From positions 3,348,001 through 3,412,000 of the forward strand of contig NZ_CP096258.1 in NCBI RefSeq assembly GCF_023205015.1: a DNA stretch of 64,000 nt, given 5' to 3'. The notes beneath the pieces were generated by a model, which worked only from the letters and a program-made list of their open reading frames with translations, searched no databases and was not told where the DNA came from. A program made the position numbers and the translations under genes. Shown piece by piece: positions 27,047 through 34,923 of the stretch. How positions within the stretch are numbered: the first letter of the stretch is position 1; each line of letters starts with the position of its first letter. Source of the DNA: Providencia rettgeri. GTDB taxonomy: Bacteria > Pseudomonadota > Gammaproteobacteria > Enterobacterales > Enterobacteriaceae.

Positions 27047-27700
27047 ATGATGAGAAAAATCGAAGAGCTGTTTGCTAACAATGAAGCATGGTCAGCATCA
27101 GTCAATGAACAAGATCCCGAATTCTTCAAAGAATTATCAAAAGCGCAAAAGCCGAGATTCTTATGGATAGGCTGCTCTGACAGCCGAGTACCTGCAGAAA
27201 AATTAATTAACGCCGCACCTGGCGACCTTTTTGTGCACCGTAATGTTGCCAACTTAGTTATTCACACTGACCTAAACTGTTTATCTGTCATTCAATATGC
27301 CGTTGATGTCTTACAAGTTGAGCACATCATTATTTGTGGCCACTACGGTTGCGGTGGTATTGAAGCAGCGGTTGATAACACCGAACTTGGCTTAATTAAT
27401 AACTGGCTATTACACATAAGAGATATTTGGTACAGACATAGCTCTATGTTAGGTGAGCTAAAACCTTGCGAGCGCCTTAACCGTTTATGTGAATTAAATG
27501 TCGTTGAGCAAGTTTATAATTTAGGGCATTCAACCATCATGCAATCTGCATGGAAACGAGGCCAGAAAGTGATGATCCACGGTTGGGTATATGGGATTAA
27601 TAATGGCCGGTTACACGACTTACATATTACTGCAGACAGCCGAGAAAAACTTGAGTTATGTTACCGTGAAGCTATTTCAACATTAACTCAAAAAAAATAA
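27047..27700 (+). CDS. can: Beta-class carbonic anhydrase
   Basis: Zinc enzyme interconverting CO2 and bicarbonate, needed for growth in ordinary air. It has 217 residues (E. coli 220). Zinc ligands are in IGCSDSRVP (Cys and Asp) and ICGHYGCGG (His and Cys). NRNVANLVIHTDLN-like HRNVANLVIHTDLNCLSV and HSTIMQSAWKRGQKV are near-identical to E. coli Can. Two adjacent ATGs (27047, 27050) are possible starts. A terminator follows; beyond it the accessory insert begins. Confidence 0.97.
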   Translation: MMRKIEELFANNEAWSASVNEQDPEFFKELSKAQKPRFLWIGCSDSRVPAEKLINAAPGDLFVHRNVANLVIHTDLNCLSVIQYAVDVLQVEHIIICGHYGCGGIEAAVDNTELGLINNWLLHIRDIWYRHSSMLGELKPCERLNRLCELNVVEQVYNLGHSTIMQSAWKRGQKVMIHGWVYGINNGRLHDLHITADSREKLELCYREAISTLTQKK

Positions 27701-27714
27701 ATTAAACTAAAAAT

Positions 27715-27742
27715 AAAAAGCTCTTACATTTAAGAGCTTTTT
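27715..27742 (+). terminator. Intrinsic terminator of can
   Basis: A 12-bp stem AAAAAGCTCTTA / TAAGAGCTTTTT with CATT loop, 14 bp after the can stop. It marks the left edge of conserved sequence before the accessory insert. Confidence 0.88.
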
Positions 27743-27744
27743 AC

Positions 27745-28127
27745 CGATTAAATCCAAAAATAGCGTAATTAAATTATAAAATATATTTTCATTTCTTTTA
27801 AATTAAAATGAAAATATTAATCCAAAAAAACTTATGATTAACAATTGTTGTAATTATATTTATACGCATATTGATTTAAGTATTGATACATATTTATTCT
27901 GAAGCAGAGTAAAGCTTATTTGTTGATTACAAAGAAATTAACCTCAAGAAATATATATTCAACCACGAAAAACTCATTGATGATATTTTATTTTGGAATA
28001 AAAAACTGGACTTTGAATAAGTATTTTTAAATATACTTATTTTAAATTTCAATCATAATTCAAGTGTTATAATGGGGTATTGTTAATTTACATATATTAA
28101 CTTCAAATCATATTTAGGGATATTTCT
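27745..28127. other. AT-rich leader before the exoprotein gene
   Basis: About 380 bp, very AT-rich with many A/T tracts, and no gene. Only the ribosome-binding site AGGGA eight bases before the ATG at 28128 is clear. The composition is that of H-NS-silenced accessory DNA, which is an inference. Confidence 0.4.
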
Positions 28128-31100
28128 ATGAGTCAGCCTATTAAAAGTGGGTCTTCTAATCATACATTAAAGCTAAAGCCTATCGTCTTATGCGTCTCTG
28201 CAATTTTAGGGATGACTTCAATGGCTCATGGCGAAATAATTAATACTAACGGTGCTGGAGTAATCAATCAGCACAATGGCCCAACAATTGTTAATATAAA
28301 TAAAGCTAGTGACAAAGGGGTTTCTCACAATATATACAATAAATTCGATGTTGATAATAAGGGAGTCATTTTAAACAACAGTAAAGATAACGTTAATACT
28401 CAGTTAGGTGGAATGATTAACGGAAACCTTAATTTAGCGGGTGGTGAAGCAAAAGTTATCCTTAATGAAGTTAACTCTAATAATGCAACAACGCTAAATG
28501 GTATGGTTGAAGTTGCAGGGAAAAAAGCACAAGTTATTGTTGCTAACCCATCAGGTATTACATGTAACTCATGCGGCTTCATTAATACAGAAAGTGCGAC
28601 TCTAACAACGGGTAAGCCAATTGTTACTAACGGAGAAATTCTTGGCTATAACGTTTCTAAAGGCCAAATTATCGTTAATAAAAACTTAACGTCTAATTCT
28701 CCAACTGAACTGATTGCTCGTTCAGCAATTATTAATGGTCAATTAGCAGCAAAAGAAATCAAAGTTGTTACGGGAAATAACTTTGTCGATGCTAATGGTG
28801 AAGTATTATCTTCTGTTGCCGGTACAGGTAGCCGCCCTTCTGTCGCAATTGACGTTTCGTCTTTAGGGGGTATGTACGCAGATAAAATTACCCTTGTTTC
28901 TACCGAAATGGGGGTCGGCGTTAGCAATCAGGGCATTATTTCTGCTGGTAATGATGGTTTATCTATCTCTTCTAATGGTGGGCTATCTAATAAAAGAAAT
29001 AGAATTGAATCTAACGGTAATATTGATGTAAAAGCCTCAGGTATTAACAATGATGCCATAATTACTGCTAGAAAGAATATTAACGTTGATATTAATTCCG
29101 GTGGTTTCATCAACAACGATGGTGGAAAAATCATCTCAACAGATGGCAGCATTAGTCTCGCAGGTAATTCCTCAGTATTTAACCGCTATAAAGGTTCCAT
29201 TCAAGCTAAAAACAATGTAAGTATTTCAGGTGAAACGCTTCAAAATGGTGATGGTATAATCAAAGCCGAAACTGGTGATATTAATATTGATTTAACTGAT
29301 ACACTCTATCAGTGGCGAAATACAGCTAATAGCCACGTTGAAGATAGAATTATTGCAGGTAGAGATATTAATATAAAAGCCAGCCGAATCATTAATGAAA
29401 ATGCAAGAATTGAATCTGGAAGAGATATTAATTTAACGCTAAATTCAGGGTTAGAAAATACAAATTCTGCAGTAACCGCGCAACGTAGAATAAAAGTTGA
29501 TGCTGATATATTAACCAACAAATCATCATCTATTACAGCAAAAAATGCAAAATCTGATTATAACATTACCAAATATATTAATAATGATGCAAAATCTACC
29601 ATTAGTAGCGGCCGTGGATTAAATATCACTTCTGCAAAATTAATCAATGCAGGTAAAATTGTTTCACCTACTAATGTACCAAATACAGTACCAGTCCCAA
29701 CTTATGCTTCTAACATCAAGGTTGACAATCTTGAAAATAACGGTGGGTCTATTGCTGGTGATAACTTAACTATTACTTCTAATAATATAAGTAACACACA
29801 AGGTTTCATTGACGGAAAAACACTTAAAGTTACCGCTAATACTCTAAGCAACAATGGTGGATATATTCGCTCATATAACGACATGACATTAAATGTTGGT
29901 CATTTAAGCAACTTAAACTCTAATAATTTCTCTTCTGTTGCATCTCGATTTGCTTTAACAAACAAAGTTGGTGGTATTGAAGCATTAAATTCCGGCATTA
30001 CAGTTACTGGTAATAAGGTTTCTAACTATTTTGGATTATTTAAAAGTTCCTCATCAGAAAAAGCAGCAACAAGTGGTGGAATGGAGTTTAAATTAACTGA
30101 TGAACTAGATAACAATAATGGACAGTTAATTAGTTATGGCGGAATCAATATTGATGCTAAAGGGCTAAATAACTATAAAGGTGATATCTATGCGGGAGGC
30201 CGTTTGGATATTAAATCAGCAAGTAATATTAATAACTATTATGGTAAACTCAGATCTGATTATATAACAACCCTTTATGCTCCGGGTATTAGTAGCTATG
30301 ATACGAATGGAACCTATAGTTTAGACGGTACAGGTATCATTTATAAACCAAACGGTTTAAATATCATTCACATCAAAAAACCAACAGACAGTGGTATTTC
30401 CCATAACACCTATCAAAGTTTTAATGTGAACGAAAAAGGCGTTATTTTTAATAACAGTAGCACTGCAACTGATACCCTTTTAGGGGGTAATATTTTTGGA
30501 AATGATAATATTACTGCTGGTAAAGAGGCTTCAGTTATCTTAAATGAAGTTATCGGCAACAGCATGACAACTATTAATGGTATGATGGAAGTTGCTGGAA
30601 ATGCAGCTCAAGTTATTGTTGCTAATGCATCGGGTATTACATGTAACAGCTGTGGCTTCATCAACGCTACACGTGGTGCATTTGTTACAGGAACACCTAT
30701 TGTTGTTGGTCAAAACTTAGTTGGCTACAATGTCTCTAAAGGCGAAATTACAGTTAATAATGACCTGACATCTAACAGCGTTGTTGATTTTATCTCTCGC
30801 GCTGTACTTGTTAACGGCAACGTTAAAGCAAATGAACTAAACATTACAACCGGTTCTAATTTTTATGATGCAAATGGTAATATAATCTCTAGTATTACCG
30901 GGCCTTATAATCAGAAAAATTACGGTGTAACTGTCGCTGCAAACGGTAGCTTAAACGCAGAAAAAATGAACATTAATATTAATGATTCCAATACAGGTCT
31001 CTTTAATAAAGGTGTTATTAATGCGGGTAATCAAGGATTAAACGTTAAAGCTGGTGCTATAAATAATACTGGAACCATTCAAAGCAGAGGAAACATTGAC

Positions 31101-32270
31101 TTAGCTGCTAATTCAACTAATTCCTTTAGTAATGATTATGGGACAATTATCTCCTCTAATGGTGATGTTAATATTTCCTCAAATGGTACTTTACTCAATC
31201 GCTATAATGGGTTAATCAAAGCTAATCAAAACGTTAACATCAATACCGCACAAGACATCCAGAATAGTAATGGCTTGATTCATGCTGAGAAAGGCAACAT
31301 TAATGTTAACGCAGATACAATCTACAACTGGGCAGGTAACAATAGTAAATATGGTAAATACAGATTTACTGCTGGCCAAGATATTGTTTTTAACGTTAAT
31401 AGACTCATCAATGAACAAGCTATCATTTCAGCAGGTAGAGACTTTACTTTCACAGGTAAAAGTTTAGATAATAAAGCATCAAGTGCGCTCTATGCAAAAC
31501 GCCGCATGACTATCGATACTAATATTTTAAACAACCTGTCATCTACCATGAAAACTGAAAATGGCAGAATGGATATTACTGCATACAATTCAGTCGTTAA
31601 TGATAGTAAATCGGTAATTAGCAGTGAGAAATTATTGAATATTACTTCACCAAAACTGACAAATAATGGTGTTATCTCTTCTAACAATGGTAAATCGACG
31701 TTTAAAGTTAATAATTTAGTTAATAATGCTGGTTACATTAAAGGCTTTAACCTTAACTTTATCTCTCAATATTTAAACAACTCTAATGGTTTGATTAAAG
31801 CGGATAATAACTTAGTAATGAATGCTGATTATATCAGTAATACTAATTCGTCTGACTTTAGCCGATACACATATAACCTTGGTTTACCAAGCCAAAAAGG
31901 GGGGATTGTCACCAACAATGGCAACATTAAAATTAAAGGTATTCAGATGAATAATACTTCAGGTATCGTTCAAACGAATGCTCTTTTCCCTGCACCTGGT
32001 GAAGCTGATATTGATGTAGCATTGAGCAATGAGCTTATTAACAACTACGCTCAAATTAATAGTGCAGGAAATATGAATATCCAAGCGAATTCAATTTCCA
32101 ACTATAATGGTGCAATAAATGCAGGTATTAATTTAACAGTTAAGGGCAACAGTTCCATCAACAATGCCTATGGTAGAATCAACTCAAATGGTACTACTCA
32201 AGTTAACACGCCTCTGCTTTCCAATTCTTATGGAAAAATCACGGGCGGTACTGTTATCATCAATAAATAG
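28128..32270 (+). CDS. Two-partner-secretion exoprotein (FHA-like), internally duplicated
   Basis: Predicted secreted beta-helical haemagglutinin/adhesin of the TpsA type, 1380 residues. A 35-residue signal peptide ends SMAHG. A TPS secretion domain (about 36-270) carries the diagnostic NPSGITCNSCGF (N140) and LNEVNSNNATTLNG. FHA-type repeats rich in NINI and NN follow to about 720. A second complete TPS domain then appears (about 727-960, NASGITCNSCGF at N833), followed by a second repeat region. Equivalent positions differ by 693 residues, so the protein is two fused copies of a ~690-residue exoprotein, the second without a signal peptide. There is no C-terminal toxin module and no TpsB transporter gene adjacent. 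Function as an adhesin is inferred from family membership. Confidence 0.9.
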   Translation: MSQPIKSGSSNHTLKLKPIVLCVSAILGMTSMAHGEIINTNGAGVINQHNGPTIVNINKASDKGVSHNIYNKFDVDNKGVILNNSKDNVNTQLGGMINGNLNLAGGEAKVILNEVNSNNATTLNGMVEVAGKKAQVIVANPSGITCNSCGFINTESATLTTGKPIVTNGEILGYNVSKGQIIVNKNLTSNSPTELIARSAIINGQLAAKEIKVVTGNNFVDANGEVLSSVAGTGSRPSVAIDVSSLGGMYADKITLVSTEMGVGVSNQGIISAGNDGLSISSNGGLSNKRNRIESNGNIDVKASGINNDAIITARKNINVDINSGGFINNDGGKIISTDGSISLAGNSSVFNRYKGSIQAKNNVSISGETLQNGDGIIKAETGDINIDLTDTLYQWRNTANSHVEDRIIAGRDINIKASRIINENARIESGRDINLTLNSGLENTNSAVTAQRRIKVDADILTNKSSSITAKNAKSDYNITKYINNDAKSTISSGRGLNITSAKLINAGKIVSPTNVPNTVPVPTYASNIKVDNLENNGGSIAGDNLTITSNNISNTQGFIDGKTLKVTANTLSNNGGYIRSYNDMTLNVGHLSNLNSNNFSSVASRFALTNKVGGIEALNSGITVTGNKVSNYFGLFKSSSSEKAATSGGMEFKLTDELDNNNGQLISYGGINIDAKGLNNYKGDIYAGGRLDIKSASNINNYYGKLRSDYITTLYAPGISSYDTNGTYSLDGTGIIYKPNGLNIIHIKKPTDSGISHNTYQSFNVNEKGVIFNNSSTATDTLLGGNIFGNDNITAGKEASVILNEVIGNSMTTINGMMEVAGNAAQVIVANASGITCNSCGFINATRGAFVTGTPIVVGQNLVGYNVSKGEITVNNDLTSNSVVDFISRAVLVNGNVKANELNITTGSNFYDANGNIISSITGPYNQKNYGVTVAANGSLNAEKMNININDSNTGLFNKGVINAGNQGLNVKAGAINNTGTIQSRGNIDLAANSTNSFSNDYGTIISSNGDVNISSNGTLLNRYNGLIKANQNVNINTAQDIQNSNGLIHAEKGNINVNADTIYNWAGNNSKYGKYRFTAGQDIVFNVNRLINEQAIISAGRDFTFTGKSLDNKASSALYAKRRMTIDTNILNNLSSTMKTENGRMDITAYNSVVNDSKSVISSEKLLNITSPKLTNNGVISSNNGKSTFKVNNLVNNAGYIKGFNLNFISQYLNNSNGLIKADNNLVMNADYISNTNSSDFSRYTYNLGLPSQKGGIVTNNGNIKIKGIQMNNTSGIVQTNALFPAPGEADIDVALSNELINNYAQINSAGNMNIQANSISNYNGAINAGINLTVKGNSSINNAYGRINSNGTTQVNTPLLSNSYGKITGGTVIINK

Positions 32271-32303
32271 TTATAATATAATTTATTGATTTATCTAATA
32301 TAT

Positions 32304-32325
32304 GCCACCTTCTAAAAGAGGTGGC
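32304..32325 (+). terminator. Hairpin after the exoprotein gene
   Basis: GCCACCT/AGGTGGC stem with the inner TCT/AGA also able to pair, 33 bp after the stop and followed by TTTAA. A plausible but weak-tailed terminator. Confidence 0.55.
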
Positions 32326-32330
32326 TTTAA

Positions 32331-32357
32331 ATATAGCCCTCTATAAGTGGGCTATAT
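32331..32357. terminator. Second hairpin: shared terminator or IS200 end
   Basis: ATATAGCCC/GGGCTATAT, a 9-bp stem with a 9-nt loop, just after the stop of the IS200-type transposase on the opposite strand. It may terminate the exoprotein transcript or be the subterminal hairpin of the IS right end; the sequence alone does not decide. Confidence 0.5.
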
Positions 32358-32363
32358 TCTTTA

Positions 32364-32800
32364 TTAATCCTCCAATAATTCCATTTGTTGGTCGAGCTCT
32401 TGATCAACTTTATCCTGATGCCTTACATAACGCCTAATGATGACTTCATTACCCCTCACCGTATTAGCAAAATATCCCCTAGCCCAAAAGTGATTACTCC
32501 AAAGTTTCTTACGTATATGTGGAAATCGATTATATAACCTCATCGCACTACGTCTTTTCAGGACTCCCATCAGTGCTGATATTGATAGTTTAGGTGGGAT
32601 CATTACAACTAAATGAACATAGTCTGGCTGAACATTTAGCTTCAATACTCACAGTCTTTCATATTGCAGAGAATATAAATTGTTCTATAAAGTTCTTTTC
32701 CTACTTTATCTTTCAATATCTTATAACGATATTTAGGTATCCAAACTAGATGATATTTGCAACACCAATACACATGTGATGAACTTCTGTATAAATCCAT
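32364..32800 (-). pseudogene. tnpA: IS200-type transposase TnpA, frameshifted
   Basis: The gene starts at the ATG at 32800 (AGAGGAA ribosome-binding site) and reads MDLYRSSSHVYWCCKYHLVW on through YILCNMKDCE, then hits TGA at 32642-32644. The remaining 93 codons lie in another frame (KLNVQPDYVHLVVMIPPKLS to QQMELLED). One base is missing in the Glu51 codon near 32649. The HUH metal motif reads YVH instead of HVH, so the first histidine is lost as well. The catalytic tyrosine in IIRRYVRHQ remains. The full-length protein would be about 145 residues, near the usual 150. Two independent lesions indicate it is dead. Confidence 0.88.
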
Positions 32801-32960
32801 GTTATTTCCTCTTTACTTGTGGTGAGTAAGAGGTAGTTTTTTAATATGGGTTTCCTTCCGGCTATAGCCTCACAGGGTCAATCACTACCTCCTTAGGAGG
32901 TCGTTTAAGGCTGACAATGAAAAGGTCATATCTATCGTTGTCACTCAACTAATTAGATAC
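32364..32960 (-). mobile_element. IS200/IS605-family element, inactive
   Basis: Contains a broken Y1 transposase plus the structured leader typical of IS200: a palindrome GGCTATAGCC (32860-32869), a GAGGTAGT/ACTACCTC pairing around it, and CCTCCTTAGGAGG (32888-32900). These elements have no terminal inverted repeats or target duplication, so the ends cannot be fixed by eye; the outer limit near 32960 is approximate. There is no tnpB accessory gene. Confidence 0.75.
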
Positions 32961-33629
32961 GGCCTTTTATTTTTAAGTAAAACCACTTAATTAAGTAAAG
33001 AATATTCTCGATATAAAACCAAAACTAAAGTAAATTTAATAAAAATTCATATATTAAAGAGAGTTTACTCTCTCTTTAATTTAAACTATAAATAGTTTCT
33101 TATTGAAAACATTAAAATCCATAGTCTTATCATTCATTTTATTTACCTAAAAAGGTAAAAATAAAAAGATGATTTTATAGCACCATAAGATCATATCTTA
33201 AGCGTTTTCACATCCCCCCACAGTAAATAAGCTTTAAGCACCTTAAAAACCAACTTTAGACATTTTTAATACCACGCACCCCACAAAATAAGAATATTAG
33301 TCTGCACAAACCTATTAAATTGTATTTCAAGCGAAATATAATGTTACAGTTACTTGAATAATATTTAAATTTAATTTTGATTTGATTGATATCGTTAACA
33401 GTTAAGATAATGGTAATTTATTGGATTATCCATCTACTCCATTAACTTAAATGCATTAATTACAGGTTAAATATCACAACCTAAGTTAAATACCTAAAAT
33501 TACTCGTCCAGTGGACTTACTTTAAAAATACTAATACAATCTTTACGTGTGAAATATATGGAATAATAGTTATTAAAAAATAACTTAAATATAATTAATA
33601 AATCTTTACTAGATAGATAAGAGGTTCCT
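32961..33629. other. AT-rich regulatory region before fimbrial operon 1
   Basis: Nearly 670 bp with no gene. It is very AT-rich and carries no visible long inverted repeats or recombinase gene that would suggest an invertible phase switch. It ends with the GAGG ribosome-binding site of the major pilin. The promoter could not be assigned with confidence. Confidence 0.4.
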
Positions 33630-34175
33630 ATGATTTTTAAAAAGTCAGTATTAATGGCATCAATTATTATGGTTTCATTATCAAGTGTGGCACATGCTGC
33701 AATTGATAGCGGTAATGCTAAAGGTACCATTAATTTCAAAGGTCAATTTATTGATACGACATGCACTATTGAAGTTAATAATGCTAATAAAAATGAAGGT
33801 GTAGTACAACTTGGCACTTGGATGACTAACACCTTCGATAAGGTCGGTGAATTAACTGATGCAGTTCCTTTAACAATAGGCTTGAGTGGTTGCCCTGCAA
33901 CATTAGCACGTGCTCGCGTCACCTTCGGAGGAACCGCACATCCAGATAACAACCAATTATATGCAGTCAATGAAGCTGATGGTGTTGGTATTGGTATTTC
34001 TGGTGATGTTAACGGAACAAATTTCTATACTCCAGACACTGAAGCTGATGGTATTGATTTGAATGGTAATAGTGGAGAGAAAACATATTATGCGCGTTAC
34101 GTTACAACCGCAAATGAAGTTACTGCAGGTAAAGCAAACGCTGACGTTACTGTCACTATTCAATATAACCAATAG
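33630..34175 (+). CDS. Major fimbrial subunit, operon 1
   Basis: Pilin polymerised by the chaperone/usher route. It has 181 residues with a signal peptide (about 1-23, cleaved after VAHA). The mature domain has the conserved cysteine pair, Cys in DTTCTIEV and in LSGCPAT, and the polymerisation-related C-terminal beta strand ADVTVTIQYNQ, with the TAGKANA turn just before it. The N-terminal donor strand is in KGTINFKGQF. As the first gene, with a hairpin right after it, it should be the most abundant product. The fimbrial type cannot be named from sequence alone. Confidence 0.88.
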   Translation: MIFKKSVLMASIIMVSLSSVAHAAIDSGNAKGTINFKGQFIDTTCTIEVNNANKNEGVVQLGTWMTNTFDKVGELTDAVPLTIGLSGCPATLARARVTFGGTAHPDNNQLYAVNEADGVGIGISGDVNGTNFYTPDTEADGIDLNGNSGEKTYYARYVTTANEVTAGKANADVTVTIQYNQ

Positions 34176-34186
34176 TTCACTGAATT

Positions 34187-34212
34187 AAGGGAACATTCGT
34201 TCCCTCTTTTTA
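34187..34212 (+). terminator. Attenuating hairpin after the major pilin gene
   Basis: AGGGAAC/GTTCCCT stem with an ATTC loop followed by CTTTTT, 11 bp after the pilin stop and about 13 bp before the chaperone start. It would let only part of the transcripts continue into the assembly genes, or protect the pilin mRNA 3' end. Confidence 0.78.
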
Positions 34213-34224
34213 TAGGGGAAAATT

Positions 34225-34902
34225 TTGAAAAAGCATCTCATTTCATTAGCGCTTTTATTTATGACGACTCTTAATGCAAACGCCAGTGTTATTTTAGGTG
34301 GTACTCGTGTTATTTATGAAGGCAATAAGAAAGAAGCTTCAATTTCAGTGAGAAATGATGATAAAACACCTTATCTAGTACAATCTTGGGTAAATAATTT
34401 TAATAATAATGATAAACAGAAAGTACCATTTACTGTAACGCCTCCACTTTTTCGCATTGAACCTGAATCAGCCAATGCCATTCGAATTGTTTTAACAGAT
34501 TCTCAGCTGCCCTCTGATAAAGAATCAGTTTATTGGTTAAATGTTAAATCAATTCCACCATCTGACCCAAATTCAACAAATAATTTAACAATTTCAATTA
34601 ATAACAAGATTAAATTATTTTATCGCCCTGCTGGTTTACCAACAGCGGAAGCGTTAATTGCGTATGAAAAATTAACCTTTGAAAAACAAGGAAACTATTT
34701 AAAAGCAAATAATCCAACTCCTTATTATGTTTCATTTGGGGAGTTGAAGATTGGTAATAAAGAAATTGCAGAACCAGGCATGGTCCCTCCTCTGGGCGAA
34801 GCGTCATGGGATATTTCGGGAACTCAAGCAAACCAAGTTACTTGGAGTGCAATTAATGACCATGGAACGATAACGAAAGCGAAAAATCAGACATTAAAAT
34901 AA
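34225..34902 (+). CDS. Fimbrial periplasmic chaperone, operon 1
   Basis: PapD-like chaperone that stabilises pilin subunits by donor-strand complementation. It has 225 residues with a signal peptide (to about NANAS). The Arg of the G1/A1 cleft is in LGGTRVIYEGNKKEASISVRN and the Lys in IKLFYRPAGL. The family signature is SVYWLNVKSIPPSDP. The start is a TTG at 34225 with AGGGGAA six bases upstream. It lies between the pilin and usher genes; the usher follows 21 bp later. Confidence 0.93.
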   Translation: MKKHLISLALLFMTTLNANASVILGGTRVIYEGNKKEASISVRNDDKTPYLVQSWVNNFNNNDKQKVPFTVTPPLFRIEPESANAIRIVLTDSQLPSDKESVYWLNVKSIPPSDPNSTNNLTISINNKIKLFYRPAGLPTAEALIAYEKLTFEKQGNYLKANNPTPYYVSFGELKIGNKEIAEPGMVPPLGEASWDISGTQANQVTWSAINDHGTITKAKNQTLK

Positions 34903-34923
34903 TCAGTTGGAAGAACATTCATT

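Noticed and set aside
28128..32270. Contact-dependent inhibition (CdiA-like) toxin
   Set aside because: The protein ends in repeats without a VENN-type boundary or toxin domain, and no immunity gene or CdiB follows.
32642..32650. Programmed frameshift in the IS200 transposase
   Set aside because: There is no slippery heptamer at the junction, IS200 TnpA is normally made from one frame, and the HUH motif is also mutated.
32961..33629. Invertible phase-variation promoter before fimbrial operon 1
   Set aside because: No matching inverted repeats and no tyrosine recombinase gene were found; the short GTCC/GGAC dyad near 33507 is too small.
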